A program made the position numbers and the translations under genes. Positions 53,951 through 63,650 of a stretch of DNA of 64,000 nucleotides are shown piece after piece; position 1 is the stretch's first letter, and every line of letters begins with the position of its first letter. Under the pieces are notes generated by a model. It ran no database searches. It saw nothing but the letters and a program-made list of their open reading frames with translations, and was not told the origin of the DNA. The stretch comes from Chryseobacterium ginsenosidimutans (GTDB taxonomy: Bacteria; Bacteroidota; Bacteroidia; Flavobacteriales; Weeksellaceae): assembly GCF_024807225.1 (NCBI RefSeq), contig NZ_JANUCO010000001.1:62001-126000 (forward strand), in the 5' to 3' direction.

Positions 53951-56326
53951 ATGGTGGTGAGCGAGAACTGTTTTCATTGTGGTCAAGAGATCGAAAAGGA
54001 AAGAATTTTGTTTGATGAAAGAATCTTCTGTTGCAATGGGTGCAAATCGGTCTACGAAATTCTAAATACCAATAATTTAACTAATTTTTACGAGCTGAAT
54101 AAGCGAGCGGGAATTCGTCCGGGTGATGAAAATTCTACGCAGTACGATTATTTAGACACTCAAGAAATCTTTGACAAGGTTACAGATTTTTCTGAAGGAA
54201 ACACGAGCTTAGTCACATTTAAAATCCCTGTAATCCATTGTTCTTCTTGCATTTGGTTATTAGAAAGTCTTCATACCATTAATAAAGATATTAAATATTC
54301 TCAGGTTAATTTTACTAGAAAGACCTTACAAATCTCATTCAATCATAACGATATCAAATTAAGCGAATTAGCTAATTTTTTAACCAATTTAGGATATAAA
54401 CCTGTTATCAGTCTTGAAACTGCCGATAAAAACGTAGAACACCTCGATAAGTCGTTACTGATAAAATTTGCCATTGCAGCTTTTGCTTTCGGAAACGGAA
54501 TGTTCTTGGCTTTCCCGGAATATATTGGTGGCGAAGATTATTGGATGGATCATTACAAAGGTCTTTTCCGAGCTTTGATGTGCTTTTTGGCAATTCCGGT
54601 TGTGGTTTATTCTGCTTCGGATTATTATAAATCTGCTTGGTACGGTTTAAAAAACAAGATCGTGAATATTGATGTTCCTATTGTTTTGGGAATTATCGTT
54701 CTTTTCGGGCGAAGTTTATATGAAGTTGCCACGAATTACGGACCGGGATATTTCGATACCTTGTGTGGCCTTTTATTCTTCATGCTTTTGGGGAAAATTT
54801 TCCAGAAAAGAACGTACAGTGCACTTTCTTACGACAGAGATTACAAATCATTCTACCCGATTGCGGTAACGAAGGTTGATTTTGAAGGAAAACAGAACAA
54901 TATTTTACTTTCCGAAATTAAAATCGGAGATCGAATTTTAGTCAGAAATCAGGAAATTATTCCTGTTGATGCCATTTTGATTAATGGGGAAGGAAATATC
55001 GACAACAGTTTTATTACCGGAGAAAGCGAAAGCATCAGCAAACAACCCGGAGATAAAATTTTCGCAGGAGGAAAACAAATCGGCTCTTCTTTGGAACTGG
55101 AAGTTATTAAAAATGTAGACCAAAGTTATTTAACCCAGCTTTGGAATAAAGAAGCTTTCAAAAAGCATGAAACAGGACTCGACACCCTTACAAACAACAT
55201 CAGTAAATACTTCACATTCATTATTTTAGGCATTGCATTGGTTGCAGGAATTTATTGGTATTTTATTGATTTAAATATAATGTTCCAGGTGATTTCTGCG
55301 ATTTTAATTATCGCGTGTCCTTGTGCGCTTGCGTTATCTGCTCCGTTCACTTTCGGTCACATTATGAGGATTTTAGGTCGAAATAAGTTTTACGTAAAAG
55401 ACACTTTAACGATTGAAAAAATCGCGAAACTTGACACGATTGTTTTCGATAAAACAGGAACAATTACCCACAGAAAAAAATCTAATATTAAATTTGAAGG
55501 TTCTGAGATTAACGAATTTGATTTGCTGAATATCAAGACTTTACTAAAAAACTCCAATCACCCGCTTTCAAAATCTCTGTATGAATTTATTGAGATTAAA
55601 GATGATTATTTCCCTGTTGAACATTTTGTTGAAATTTCAGGAAAAGGTTATGAAGCGAGTGTGAGAGGAAATCTTTATAAAATCGGCTCTGCGAAATACA
55701 ATAATCAGGAATCCAAAAATCTTGAAACAGCCGTTTATATCAGCAAAAACGATGCGTTTTTAGGGAAATTTATCTTTAAAAATGAATATCGTGAAAACCT
55801 TAAAGACCTCTTCAAAAAACTTACTCATTATAAAGTTTTCATCTTAAGTGGCGACAATTCTTCTGAAGAAAATCAACTGAAAGAATTAATTCCGAATTAC
55901 GAAGGAATGGCTTTCAACCAAAATCCGGAAGACAAGCTGAATTATATCCAACATCTTCAGAATCAAAACATGAGAGTTGCAATGCTTGGAGATGGATTAA
56001 ATGATGCCGGAGCTTTAAAACAAAGCAATGTGGGAATCGCAATTGCAGACGACTCCAACAGTTTTACACCTTCATCCGATGTCATCATGAATGGTGAAAA
56101 AGTAGTGGGATTAGACAAATACTTAAATGTTTGTAAAGGTTCGATCACGATTGTGAAAATTACATTTATAATTAGTTTTCTTTACAATATTATTGGTTTA
56201 AGTTACGCAGTCACAGGACATATGCATCCTCTTTTCGCTGCTATCTTTATGCCTGCAAGTTCTATCACAGTAGTTTCGTTCACTACACTTTCAACTTGGA
56301 TTTTAGGAAGGAAATACTTCAAATAA
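53951..56326 (+). CDS. ccoI: Copper-translocating P-type ATPase CcoI/FixI
   Basis: A 791-residue P1B-type ATPase that supplies copper to the cbb3 oxidase. N-terminal cysteine cluster C7, C10, C27, C28, C31 (CFHCGQ, CCNGC) and an HMA-type site C97/C100 (IHCSSCIWLLESL). Transmembrane metal motif CPC at residues 456-458 (IIACPCALALSAP), phosphorylation D500 (FDKTGTITHR), and hinge GDGLNDAGALKQS. About eight transmembrane segments. It opens the cco cluster, and the next gene, ccoS, is 118 bp on. Confidence 0.95.
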   Translation: MVVSENCFHCGQEIEKERILFDERIFCCNGCKSVYEILNTNNLTNFYELNKRAGIRPGDENSTQYDYLDTQEIFDKVTDFSEGNTSLVTFKIPVIHCSSCIWLLESLHTINKDIKYSQVNFTRKTLQISFNHNDIKLSELANFLTNLGYKPVISLETADKNVEHLDKSLLIKFAIAAFAFGNGMFLAFPEYIGGEDYWMDHYKGLFRALMCFLAIPVVVYSASDYYKSAWYGLKNKIVNIDVPIVLGIIVLFGRSLYEVATNYGPGYFDTLCGLLFFMLLGKIFQKRTYSALSYDRDYKSFYPIAVTKVDFEGKQNNILLSEIKIGDRILVRNQEIIPVDAILINGEGNIDNSFITGESESISKQPGDKIFAGGKQIGSSLELEVIKNVDQSYLTQLWNKEAFKKHETGLDTLTNNISKYFTFIILGIALVAGIYWYFIDLNIMFQVISAILIIACPCALALSAPFTFGHIMRILGRNKFYVKDTLTIEKIAKLDTIVFDKTGTITHRKKSNIKFEGSEINEFDLLNIKTLLKNSNHPLSKSLYEFIEIKDDYFPVEHFVEISGKGYEASVRGNLYKIGSAKYNNQESKNLETAVYISKNDAFLGKFIFKNEYRENLKDLFKKLTHYKVFILSGDNSSEENQLKELIPNYEGMAFNQNPEDKLNYIQHLQNQNMRVAMLGDGLNDAGALKQSNVGIAIADDSNSFTPSSDVIMNGEKVVGLDKYLNVCKGSITIVKITFIISFLYNIIGLSYAVTGHMHPLFAAIFMPASSITVVSFTTLSTWILGRKYFK

Positions 56327-56444
56327 CGCGCTAAAAAGCCCTTATTTAGACTGATTTTAAATTAGCCAAAACCCGTATTTCGTGATGAATGTCATTATTT
56401 TTCACTAAATTTGAACCCCGAAAATAGGTTAATTTTGTTGTCTA

Positions 56445-56669
56445 ATGGATATTCTATATTTAATGATCTTATGCAGTGTTTCTTTGGCTGCAGTTTTCCT
56501 GGTCGTGTTTATAGTATACGCCAGAAAAGGGCAGTTTGAAGATGATGAATCTCCGGCTGTTAGAATTCTTTTTGACTCCGAAATCATAACGGAAAAAGAA
56601 GAAACTGGCAACAAAGAAAGCGATAATGAAAAAGGAGAAAATAATAAAATTGAAGAAAAAAGTGAATAG
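56445..56669 (+). CDS. ccoS: cbb3 oxidase maturation protein CcoS
   Basis: A 74-residue protein with one transmembrane segment (residues 2-24, DILYLMILCSVSLAAVFLVV) and a hydrophilic tail. AVRILFDSEI and the N-terminal short membrane helix match CcoS, required for cofactor insertion into the oxidase. It is six bases upstream of ccoNO, so co-transcribed. The tail is unusually Glu/Lys-rich (NKESDNEKGENNKIEEKSE). Confidence 0.87.
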   Translation: MDILYLMILCSVSLAAVFLVVFIVYARKGQFEDDESPAVRILFDSEIITEKEETGNKESDNEKGENNKIEEKSE

Positions 56670-56674
56670 TTGAT

Positions 56675-58933
56675 ATGGAAACACAAAAGTTTAGTTATGA
56701 CAACAGTATTGTTCGGGCATTCCTTTATGCGACCGTAGGATTCGGGATCATTGGGTTTTTGTTCGGGCTTACAGCGGCATTAATGCTTTTCTATCCTGAA
56801 CTTCCAGAATTCTTTTTTGGAACGGATGATACAACCATTAACAGTATTGGTGGTGGTATACAAGGGTTAATAAAAACACACGGTGCGTTTGGGTTCGGAA
56901 GAATCAGAATGCTGCACACATCCACTGTAATCTTTGCATTCGTAATGAACATCGTTTATGTAGGGGTTTATTACTCGCTACAGCGATTATTAAAAACAAG
57001 AATGTACAGTGATACATTGTCTTGGATCCACTTCTGGACTTGGCAAATCATGATTTTGGTGACTTACGTTACATTCTTTATGGGAATTAACACTTCTAAA
57101 GAATACGCAGAACACGAATGGCCAATCGATATTTTGATCACATTCTCATGGGTCATTTTCGGGGCAAATATGTTCTTAACGATTGCAAAAAGAAGAGTAA
57201 GACACTTATACGTAGCCATTTGGTTCTATATCGGAACTTGGATTGCGGTAGCAATGCTTCACATTTTTAACAATTTGGAAGTTCCGTTATCTTTCACAGG
57301 CTGGAAATCTTATTCAGCTTATGCAGGGGTAAAAGATGCTATTGTACAATGGTGGTACGGTCACAATGCGGTTGCATTCGTACTGACGACTCCGGTTCTT
57401 GGTTTGATGTATTATTTCTTACCAAAAGCTGCAGACAGACCGGTATTCTCATACAAACTGTCTATTATTCACTTCTGGTCATTAATTTTCGTATATATCT
57501 GGGCTGGTCCTCACCACCTTCAGTATACAGCTTTACCAGCATGGGCTCAAGCGGTAGGAACAGGTTTCTCTATCATGTTGATCGCACCATCTTGGGGAGG
57601 AATGCTAAACGGACTTCTTACATTGAGAGGAGCTTGGGATAAGGTAAGAGAAAATCCTATCTTGAAGTTCTTCGTAGTTGCTGTTACTTGTTATGGTATG
57701 GCAACATTTGAAGGTCCACTTTTGGCAACTAAAAACATTAACAAAATCGGTCACTTTACAGACTGGGTAATTGGTCACGTACATTTAGGTGCATTGGGAT
57801 GGAATGGTTTCATGGCATTCGGTGTTATTTATTACCTGATCCCAATCTTGTGGAGAACGAAAATATATTCTACAAAATTAGCTAACTGGCATTTCTGGTT
57901 AGGAACATTAGGTATCATTTTCTATGCGGTACCAATGTATATCTCAGGATTTACTCAGGGATTAATGTGGAAACAATTCAACCCGGACGGAACTTTAGTT
58001 TGGAAAAACTGGTTGGATACAGTAACGGCGATTATTCCTTACTTTAAAATGAGGTTCGTAGGAGGATTATTCTATCTTTCAGGAGCTTTATTAATGGTTG
58101 TTAACCTTATTGCTACGGTAAGAAAAGGATCATTCCAGAAAGATGTACCTGCAGAAGCTCCGGCTTTAGCAAACATCGGAAAAAACAGAAAAGAAGGAGA
58201 AGGTACTCACCTTTGGTTAGAAAGAACTCCTATATTACTAGGTATTTTATCTTTATTAACGATCTCAATCGGTAGTATGGTGGAAATCATCCCTACTCTA
58301 TCGCTTAAGAAAAGTGTACCTACGATTTCAGCAGTAAAGCCATATTCTCCACTAGAATTAGAAGGTAGAGATATTTATATCAGAGAAGGATGTAACGCTT
58401 GTCACTCACAGATGGTAAGACCATTCAGAGATGAGATTACGAGATTCAACGGTAAAAACGGACAGTACTCTAAAGCAGGAGAATTCATTTATGACAGACC
58501 GTTCCTTTGGGGTTCAAAAAGAACCGGACCAGATTTGCATAGAGAAGGTGGTAAAAACCCAAGTGCATGGCATTACAAACACATGTACAACCCAAGATCT
58601 ACTTCTGCAGGTTCTATCATGCCTCGTTACCCTTGGTTGATCGCTACAGACTTAGACAGATCTAAGATGGTAGACAAGATTAAGCTGATGAAAAGTGCAT
58701 TTGATGTACCTTACACAAAAGCAGGAATCGATTCTGCAAACTCTTGGGCAGACAATCAGGCAAAGAAAATCGTAAAAGAAATTATGTCTGAAGCACCTGA
58801 CTTGAAAGATGCTTATGCTAAGAAACCGAAAGGAGAATTGGAGAAAAAAGAAATTGTAGCTCTTATCTCTTATCTGCAAAGATTAGGAACAGACATCAAG
58901 ACAACTGAAATAAAAACAGCAAGTAATAACTAA
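56675..58933 (+). CDS. ccoNO: cbb3-type cytochrome c oxidase, fused subunits I and II
   Basis: A 752-residue membrane oxidase that reduces oxygen with high affinity. The N-terminal CcoN part has about 12 transmembrane segments with His ligands in RMLHTSTVIFAF, WWYGHNAVAFVL, WAGPHHLQYTALP and GHVHLGALGWNGF. After about residue 520 the CcoO part follows, with c-haem site C573-x-x-C576-H577 (REGCNACHSQMVRPF). Fusion of CcoN and CcoO is typical of Bacteroidota. It is followed 19 bp on by ccoQ. Confidence 0.97.
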   Translation: METQKFSYDNSIVRAFLYATVGFGIIGFLFGLTAALMLFYPELPEFFFGTDDTTINSIGGGIQGLIKTHGAFGFGRIRMLHTSTVIFAFVMNIVYVGVYYSLQRLLKTRMYSDTLSWIHFWTWQIMILVTYVTFFMGINTSKEYAEHEWPIDILITFSWVIFGANMFLTIAKRRVRHLYVAIWFYIGTWIAVAMLHIFNNLEVPLSFTGWKSYSAYAGVKDAIVQWWYGHNAVAFVLTTPVLGLMYYFLPKAADRPVFSYKLSIIHFWSLIFVYIWAGPHHLQYTALPAWAQAVGTGFSIMLIAPSWGGMLNGLLTLRGAWDKVRENPILKFFVVAVTCYGMATFEGPLLATKNINKIGHFTDWVIGHVHLGALGWNGFMAFGVIYYLIPILWRTKIYSTKLANWHFWLGTLGIIFYAVPMYISGFTQGLMWKQFNPDGTLVWKNWLDTVTAIIPYFKMRFVGGLFYLSGALLMVVNLIATVRKGSFQKDVPAEAPALANIGKNRKEGEGTHLWLERTPILLGILSLLTISIGSMVEIIPTLSLKKSVPTISAVKPYSPLELEGRDIYIREGCNACHSQMVRPFRDEITRFNGKNGQYSKAGEFIYDRPFLWGSKRTGPDLHREGGKNPSAWHYKHMYNPRSTSAGSIMPRYPWLIATDLDRSKMVDKIKLMKSAFDVPYTKAGIDSANSWADNQAKKIVKEIMSEAPDLKDAYAKKPKGELEKKEIVALISYLQRLGTDIKTTEIKTASNN

Positions 58934-58952
58934 ACATTAAAAGGTTCACATC

Positions 58953-59153
58953 ATGATACCTCAGAACTTTAAAGATATATTATCCAACACAGAAAACGCA
59001 GGTTTTTACCAAACACTGGCTCTGATTTTCTTTATGCTGTTCTTCGTAGCTCTGGTAATCTATGTTTTTAGCAAGCCTAAAAAATATTACAAAGAAGAAG
59101 AAGAGGCGCCTCTGCAGGACGATCAGGATGACGATTTTAATCTAAAAAATTAA
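58953..59153 (+). CDS. ccoQ: cbb3 oxidase CcoQ-like small subunit
   Basis: A 66-residue protein with one transmembrane segment (about residues 19-40, TLALIFFMLFFVALVIYVF) and an acidic C-terminus (EEEEAPLQDDQDDDF). Size, position between ccoNO and ccoP, and topology match CcoQ, a small non-catalytic subunit. The sequence is too short for a firm call beyond context. Ten bases separate it from ccoP. Confidence 0.85.
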   Translation: MIPQNFKDILSNTENAGFYQTLALIFFMLFFVALVIYVFSKPKKYYKEEEEAPLQDDQDDDFNLKN

Positions 59154-59163
59154 ACGACTTATT

Positions 59164-60045
59164 ATGAAACAAAGAACACCGGTTGTTGTAAACATTTTAA
59201 TAATAATTGGACTTTTAATAGTTTTCTATTATCTGTTTGTACAAAGTTATGCTTTCTTAGGATCTCCTTATTTCTGGGGAACTGTAGTGATTGGTGGTAT
59301 TTTAGCATACATCCACAGTGCGATCGGAGATTTGATTGAGAATAATAAATTCAAAAAATTATCCTCTGAAGAAAAAGCAGCCTATTTAGCAGAAAAGAAA
59401 GTTCCTTTCTTGAAAAGAATGTATGATGCAGCTTTCAAAAAGCAATCTGCAGCTGAAGAAAAAGATATCCTTATCGACCATGGTTTCGACGGAATTATGG
59501 AGCTGGATAACCAATTACCAAAATGGTGGGTAGGTTTATTCTATTTTGGGACTGCTTTTTGTATTGTATATATCTGCGCATTCTCTTTCACAGATTTCGC
59601 TCACCCGTTAAGCGAATATGAAAAAGAATATAAAGAGCAATTGGCAGCAATTGATAAATACAACAAAGAACAACCTCCTGTAACGATTGAAACAGCTAAA
59701 TATTCGGCTGATAATATTGCAGAAGGTAAAGAGTTATTCAAAACCAACTGTGCTTCTTGTCACAGAGAAGACGGTGGTGGTGGTATCGGTCCGAACTTAA
59801 CAGATAATTTCTGGATCAATCAACCTGAGAAGACTTTGTTCAAGAATGTATTCCATATGGACTGGAACGGTTCGCCAAACAATCCTACCATGAGACCGTT
59901 CGGTAAAAACGGAGAAGTTTCTGGTGGTGAAATTGAAAAGATTGCAGCGTATGTGTATCACATCAACCAAGAACAGGCTCCTGTAACACAGGCTCAAGGT
60001 GGAGCAGCTCCTCAGGGAACTGAAGCTCATTGGGAAAAAGAATAA
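59164..60045 (+). CDS. ccoP: cbb3 oxidase cytochrome c subunit CcoP
   Basis: A 293-residue membrane-anchored cytochrome. Two N-terminal transmembrane segments (about residues 9-28 and 36-52), a charged cytoplasmic stretch, another segment near 124-144, then one c-haem site C196-x-x-C199-H200 (TNCASCHREDGGGGIGPNLT) and an axial Met (TMRPFGKNG). Proteobacterial CcoP has two CxxCH sites, while only one is present here. Followed by a terminator, so ccoG may start a new transcript. Confidence 0.93.
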   Translation: MKQRTPVVVNILIIIGLLIVFYYLFVQSYAFLGSPYFWGTVVIGGILAYIHSAIGDLIENNKFKKLSSEEKAAYLAEKKVPFLKRMYDAAFKKQSAAEEKDILIDHGFDGIMELDNQLPKWWVGLFYFGTAFCIVYICAFSFTDFAHPLSEYEKEYKEQLAAIDKYNKEQPPVTIETAKYSADNIAEGKELFKTNCASCHREDGGGGIGPNLTDNFWINQPEKTLFKNVFHMDWNGSPNNPTMRPFGKNGEVSGGEIEKIAAYVYHINQEQAPVTQAQGGAAPQGTEAHWEKE

Positions 60046-60075
60046 TTTAACTTCAATAAATTAAAACATATGAAT

Positions 60076-60131
60076 AGACATAATTTGTTATTACCTTAAA
60101 AATAGTAACGAATTATGTCTTTCTTTTTTTA
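60076..60131 (+). terminator. Terminator between ccoP and ccoG
   Basis: AGACATAATT (60076-60085) pairs with AATTATGTCT (60111-60120) with further partial pairing inside, followed by TTCTTTTTTT. It ends 14 bp before the ccoG ATG. Confidence 0.85.
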
Positions 60132-60144
60132 AATACTTTACAAA

Positions 60145-61600
60145 ATGTCAGATATAGAAGATATAGAAGTACGCGGCGGACAGGGACAAGTTTCTGGACC
60201 CTGAAACTTACAGAGATTCTATCGGGACAATGTATCAATCCGGAAAAAGGAAATGGGTATATCCCAGAAAACCAAAAGGTAAATACACCAATTATAGAAA
60301 TCTTGTAAGCTATATTTTATTACTTGTTTACTTTGTTGTACCATTCATTAAGATCAATGGTAATCCGCTTATTTTATTTAATGTAATCGATAGAGCGTTT
60401 TTCATTTTCGGACAGCCTTTCTATCCTCAGGATTTTTTCATCCTTACTCTTGGAGCAATTGTCTCTTTAATATCAATTATCATTTTTACAATTGCGTTCG
60501 GAAGAATTTTCTGCGGGTGGATTTGCCCTCAGACAATTTTTATGGAATCTATATTTCGTAAAATAGAATATATTATTGAGGGTGACAGAAACAGCCAAAT
60601 GAGACTGGACAGACAAGAATGGAACACCGAAAAGATCTGGAAAAGAAGTTTGAAATGGACTGTTTATCTTATCACCTCTCTTATCATCACTCACTTCATG
60701 TTCATGTACATTGTGGGTTATGAAGAGGTACTGAAGATTGTGTCTGAAGGGCCATTTACCCATCCTACCAATTTTATTGTAATGATTCTCTTAACGGCGG
60801 CATTTTACTTTGTATTTGCGTGGTTTAGAGAGCAGGTTTGTACATTGGTTTGTCCATACGGAAGATTACAAGGAGTTTTAATTGATAAAGACACCGTAAA
60901 TGTTTTTTACGATTTCAACAGAGGCGAAGGCAGATCAAAATGGAGAAAAGGAGAAGACCGAAAAGCAGCCGGAAAAGGTGATTGTATCGACTGTCATCAA
61001 TGCGTAGTAGTTTGTCCTACCGGAATCGACATCAGAGACGGGCAACAGCTGGAATGCATCAACTGTACAGCTTGTATCGATGCGTGTGATGAAGTAATGG
61101 AGAAAGTGGGCCTTCCGAAAGGTCTAATAAGATATGCCACAGAAAATGAAATTGAAAACCAGACTCCGTTTAAATTTACCGGAAGAATGAAAGGTTTTGC
61201 AATCGTTTTGGCACTCTTAACCGGAATTTTAGGCTATCTTCTTACCAGCAGAGGTGAAATGGAAGCCAAATTCATTAAACCGGCAGGAAGTACATTCTTT
61301 GTAAGAGACGGAAAAATTACCAATACCTACAATTATACTTTCTTAAATAAAACGAACGATAAGAAAGTGGTTACGATTAAAGTAATTGAGCCGATACACG
61401 GAGAAATTATCTACAGTGCTTCAAGCAAAATTACGGTAGACAGAGATAAAATCACGAAAGGAACCATTAATATCAGCTTCCCAGAAGATGATATGACACT
61501 TTCTAAACAGAATATCACGATCGGAGTTTATGACCTGAAAGGAAAACTGATCGATTCTTATAAAACTTATTTTGAAGGACCATTCAAATTACAATTTTAA
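60145..61600 (+). pseudogene. ccoG: cbb3 assembly iron-sulfur protein CcoG, single-base frameshift
   Basis: The true start is the ATG at 60145 (MSDIEDIEVRGGQGQV). The frame breaks in CAAGTTTCTGGACCC; removing one T at 60191-60193 gives VLDPETYRDSIGTMYQ and joins the long frame to 61600, for 484 residues. Membrane anchors and [4Fe-4S] motifs CGWICPQTIF, CTLVCPYGRLQG and CIDCHQCVVVCPTGID are all in the intact part. CcoG (FixG) is a copper-related assembly factor. As read, only a GTG/ATG-initiated protein from 60230 without its N-terminus could be made. Confidence 0.94.
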
Positions 61601-61609
61601 TTAAAAAAA

Positions 61610-62062
61610 ATGAAAAAATTTAGTTGGGGACACGGTGTTGTAATCGCATTAGCGTCGTTCATTATTTTTATATTATCTATGCTGTTTCTTTTCCCAAACG
61701 GGCAAAAAAACTCTGAAATGGTAACCGATAATTACTACGAAGAAGAACTAAAATATCAGGATGTAATCGATGCTAAGAAAAGAGCAGACGAATTACAGGA
61801 AAAACCTGTTTACAGTCAGGATAAAAACGGAATTAAAGTAACTTTCCCGAAAGATGCTGACAATTCTAATACCACGGTAAAATTTGTTTTAAACAGAACC
61901 GACGACCAGAATTTAGATATTAAAAAATCTGTTCAGCTTGATGCCAATAAATCATTTACAATTCCTGCACAGGTTTTAAAAATCGGGAATTATACTTTAA
62001 GATTAAATTGGACGAAAGACAAAACAGACTACCGACTGGATTATGATGTGATATGGAAATAG
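61610..62062 (+). CDS. ccoH: cbb3 oxidase assembly protein CcoH/FixH
   Basis: A 150-residue protein with one N-terminal transmembrane segment (about residues 8-29) and a periplasmic FixH domain with YYEEELKYQDVIDAKKRADE and TLRLNWTKDKTDYRLDYDVIW. It helps assemble or stabilise the oxidase. It begins 9 bp after ccoG and overlaps the next gene by ten bases. Full length. Confidence 0.92.
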   Translation: MKKFSWGHGVVIALASFIIFILSMLFLFPNGQKNSEMVTDNYYEEELKYQDVIDAKKRADELQEKPVYSQDKNGIKVTFPKDADNSNTTVKFVLNRTDDQNLDIKKSVQLDANKSFTIPAQVLKIGNYTLRLNWTKDKTDYRLDYDVIWK

Positions 62063-62820
62063 CACTTATTGTATCGGCGATTGGGTTGGGTTTTGCTTCC
62101 GGATTTCACTGTATCGGAATGTGCGGACCTATTGCCTTGTCGATGGGATTAACGAAGAAACAGGCTACCAATTATTACCTTCAGAATCTTACCTATCAGT
62201 TCGGAAGAATTTTCACATACTCACTTTTGGGAGCCATTTTAGGAATTATTGGTGAAGGTTTTGAGATGGCTGGTTTTCAGAAATATCTTACGATTGCTGT
62301 CGGAATTTTATTGATTGTTATGGCTCTTTTTTCATTTGGCGGAAAAGATTTTGCTTCAAAAATTCCTTTCTTTTCTAAATTTTTATTTAAAGTTAAATCA
62401 AACTTAGGAAGGCTGCTCCAAAAAGCAGATTACCGTTCCAGATTCACAACCGGTGTTTTGAACGGTTTTTTACCTTGCGGAATGGTTTATATGGCTTTAA
62501 CAGCGAGTTTAGCAAGCGGAGGAATATGGCAGGGAGCTTCCTATATGGCGTTATTCGGATTGGGAACACTTCCATTCATGTTTGCGGTAGTTTTGGTCGG
62601 AAATCTAATGAATCAGACTTTCAGAGTAAAAGTTTTAAAAGTGATTCCTTTAGTGATGATTATTTTGGGTGGATTATTTATTGTAAGAGGTCTTGAATTG
62701 GGAATTCCTTACATTTCTCCAAGAGCGGAAGCCATGACGATTTCAAAAGACAATCAAGGTGACTGTCATTTACCCGGAGATCACAGTACACACGATCACA
62801 GCAGGGTTAATTGCCATTAA
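62053..62820 (+). CDS. DsbD_2/sulfite-exporter-like membrane protein with His-rich tail
   Basis: A 255-residue membrane protein of about six segments in the DsbD_2 (PF13386) group. FASGFHCIGMCGPIALSMGL and TGVLNGFLPCGMVYMALTAS repeat the paired Cys/Pro-Cys layout. The tail is Cys/His-rich (GDCHLPGDHSTHDHSRVNCH), a likely metal-binding site. In Bacteroidota this gene follows ccoH and is thought to help handle copper or redox for the oxidase. Overlaps ccoH by ten bases. Confidence 0.85.
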   Translation: MEIALIVSAIGLGFASGFHCIGMCGPIALSMGLTKKQATNYYLQNLTYQFGRIFTYSLLGAILGIIGEGFEMAGFQKYLTIAVGILLIVMALFSFGGKDFASKIPFFSKFLFKVKSNLGRLLQKADYRSRFTTGVLNGFLPCGMVYMALTASLASGGIWQGASYMALFGLGTLPFMFAVVLVGNLMNQTFRVKVLKVIPLVMIILGGLFIVRGLELGIPYISPRAEAMTISKDNQGDCHLPGDHSTHDHSRVNCH

Positions 62821-62836
62821 AGAGATTCAAAATCAT

Positions 62837-63592
62837 ATGAAAAAGGTTTTATTTTTACTTTTAATCAGCTTTTTTGCGCTTCAGTCATGCTCAGTGGAAT
62901 CTGAGGTTATTTTTCATAAAAACAGTACGTCAACCACAATGATTGATATTGATATGAAGGATGCGATGGCTGTTTTAAAATCAAGAGTGGCAGCCACTTC
63001 TCAAACCCAAAACACAGGACTTGAAGACCTCGGAAAATTACCAAAAAATTGGACGAGCGTTTATAAATTGGGTAAAGAAATACGAAAACTCGACATCAAA
63101 GATCCCGATTCTATTAAGATCATGAAAAAAATCTTCATGAAATCTAATTTTGATAAGGAGGAAATGAAAGGATTTGCCCTGAAAATGGATCATTTTTCAC
63201 AAGACGATTATCAATCAGCAGGAAAATTATCAAAAAATTATCAGCTTCCGATCGATCGATTAGCAATGAATTCGTGGGACGGAAAAACACTGACTATTAA
63301 TACGCAGGAACTTACGTTAAACGGGATTAAAAACATCCTCAACAACAAAGATATTTCTTCTTTACAAGCTCAGACTTCAGTGGAATATGTAAAAATGATG
63401 TACAAAAATATCGGTACCACCTTAAAATTTGAGAAGAAAATAAAATCCATCACCGGAAAACACGACTGGATCACAAAAACCGACGATTATTCTTTAAAGA
63501 TAAATTATGATCTGAATTATTTATTCAGCCCGGAAAAGGATAGAAAACCTCTTTTGAATGGGGATGAAAGGATTGTTATTGTTACTGAATAA
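62837..63592 (+). CDS. Lipoprotein, unknown family
   Basis: A protein of about 251 residues. A frame opens at 62759, but that segment overlaps the previous gene out of phase. The ATG at 62837 gives MKKVLFLLLISFFALQSC with a lipobox, the likely start. The mature part is helical and charged (SVESEVIFHKNSTSTTMIDI, KNIGTTLKFEKKIKSITGKH). It lies 16 bp after the DsbD_2 gene, so it may belong to the same operon. No family recognised. Ends before a bidirectional terminator. Confidence 0.8.
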   Translation: MKKVLFLLLISFFALQSCSVESEVIFHKNSTSTTMIDIDMKDAMAVLKSRVAATSQTQNTGLEDLGKLPKNWTSVYKLGKEIRKLDIKDPDSIKIMKKIFMKSNFDKEEMKGFALKMDHFSQDDYQSAGKLSKNYQLPIDRLAMNSWDGKTLTINTQELTLNGIKNILNNKDISSLQAQTSVEYVKMMYKNIGTTLKFEKKIKSITGKHDWITKTDDYSLKINYDLNYLFSPEKDRKPLLNGDERIVIVTE

Positions 63593-63600
63593 AAAAACAA

Positions 63601-63624
63601 AACCACCGAAAATTTCGGTGGTTT
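63601..63624. terminator. Bidirectional terminator before serS
   Basis: AACCACCGAAAATTTCGGTGGTTT is a near-perfect stem loop with an A run upstream and T-rich sequence downstream. It serves the lipoprotein gene and the convergent serS. Confidence 0.88.
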
Positions 63625-63650
63625 CTATTTATAACTTATATCATTCAATA

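Noticed and set aside
35769..60193. Programmed +1 ribosomal frameshifting at the five GTTTC sites
   Set aside because: The reading-frame phase of the TTT differs (GGT TTC in acnA and AGT TTC in the TonB gene against GTT TCY in thiE, thiC and ccoG), only acnA has a stop directly at the shift, and the genes are unrelated.
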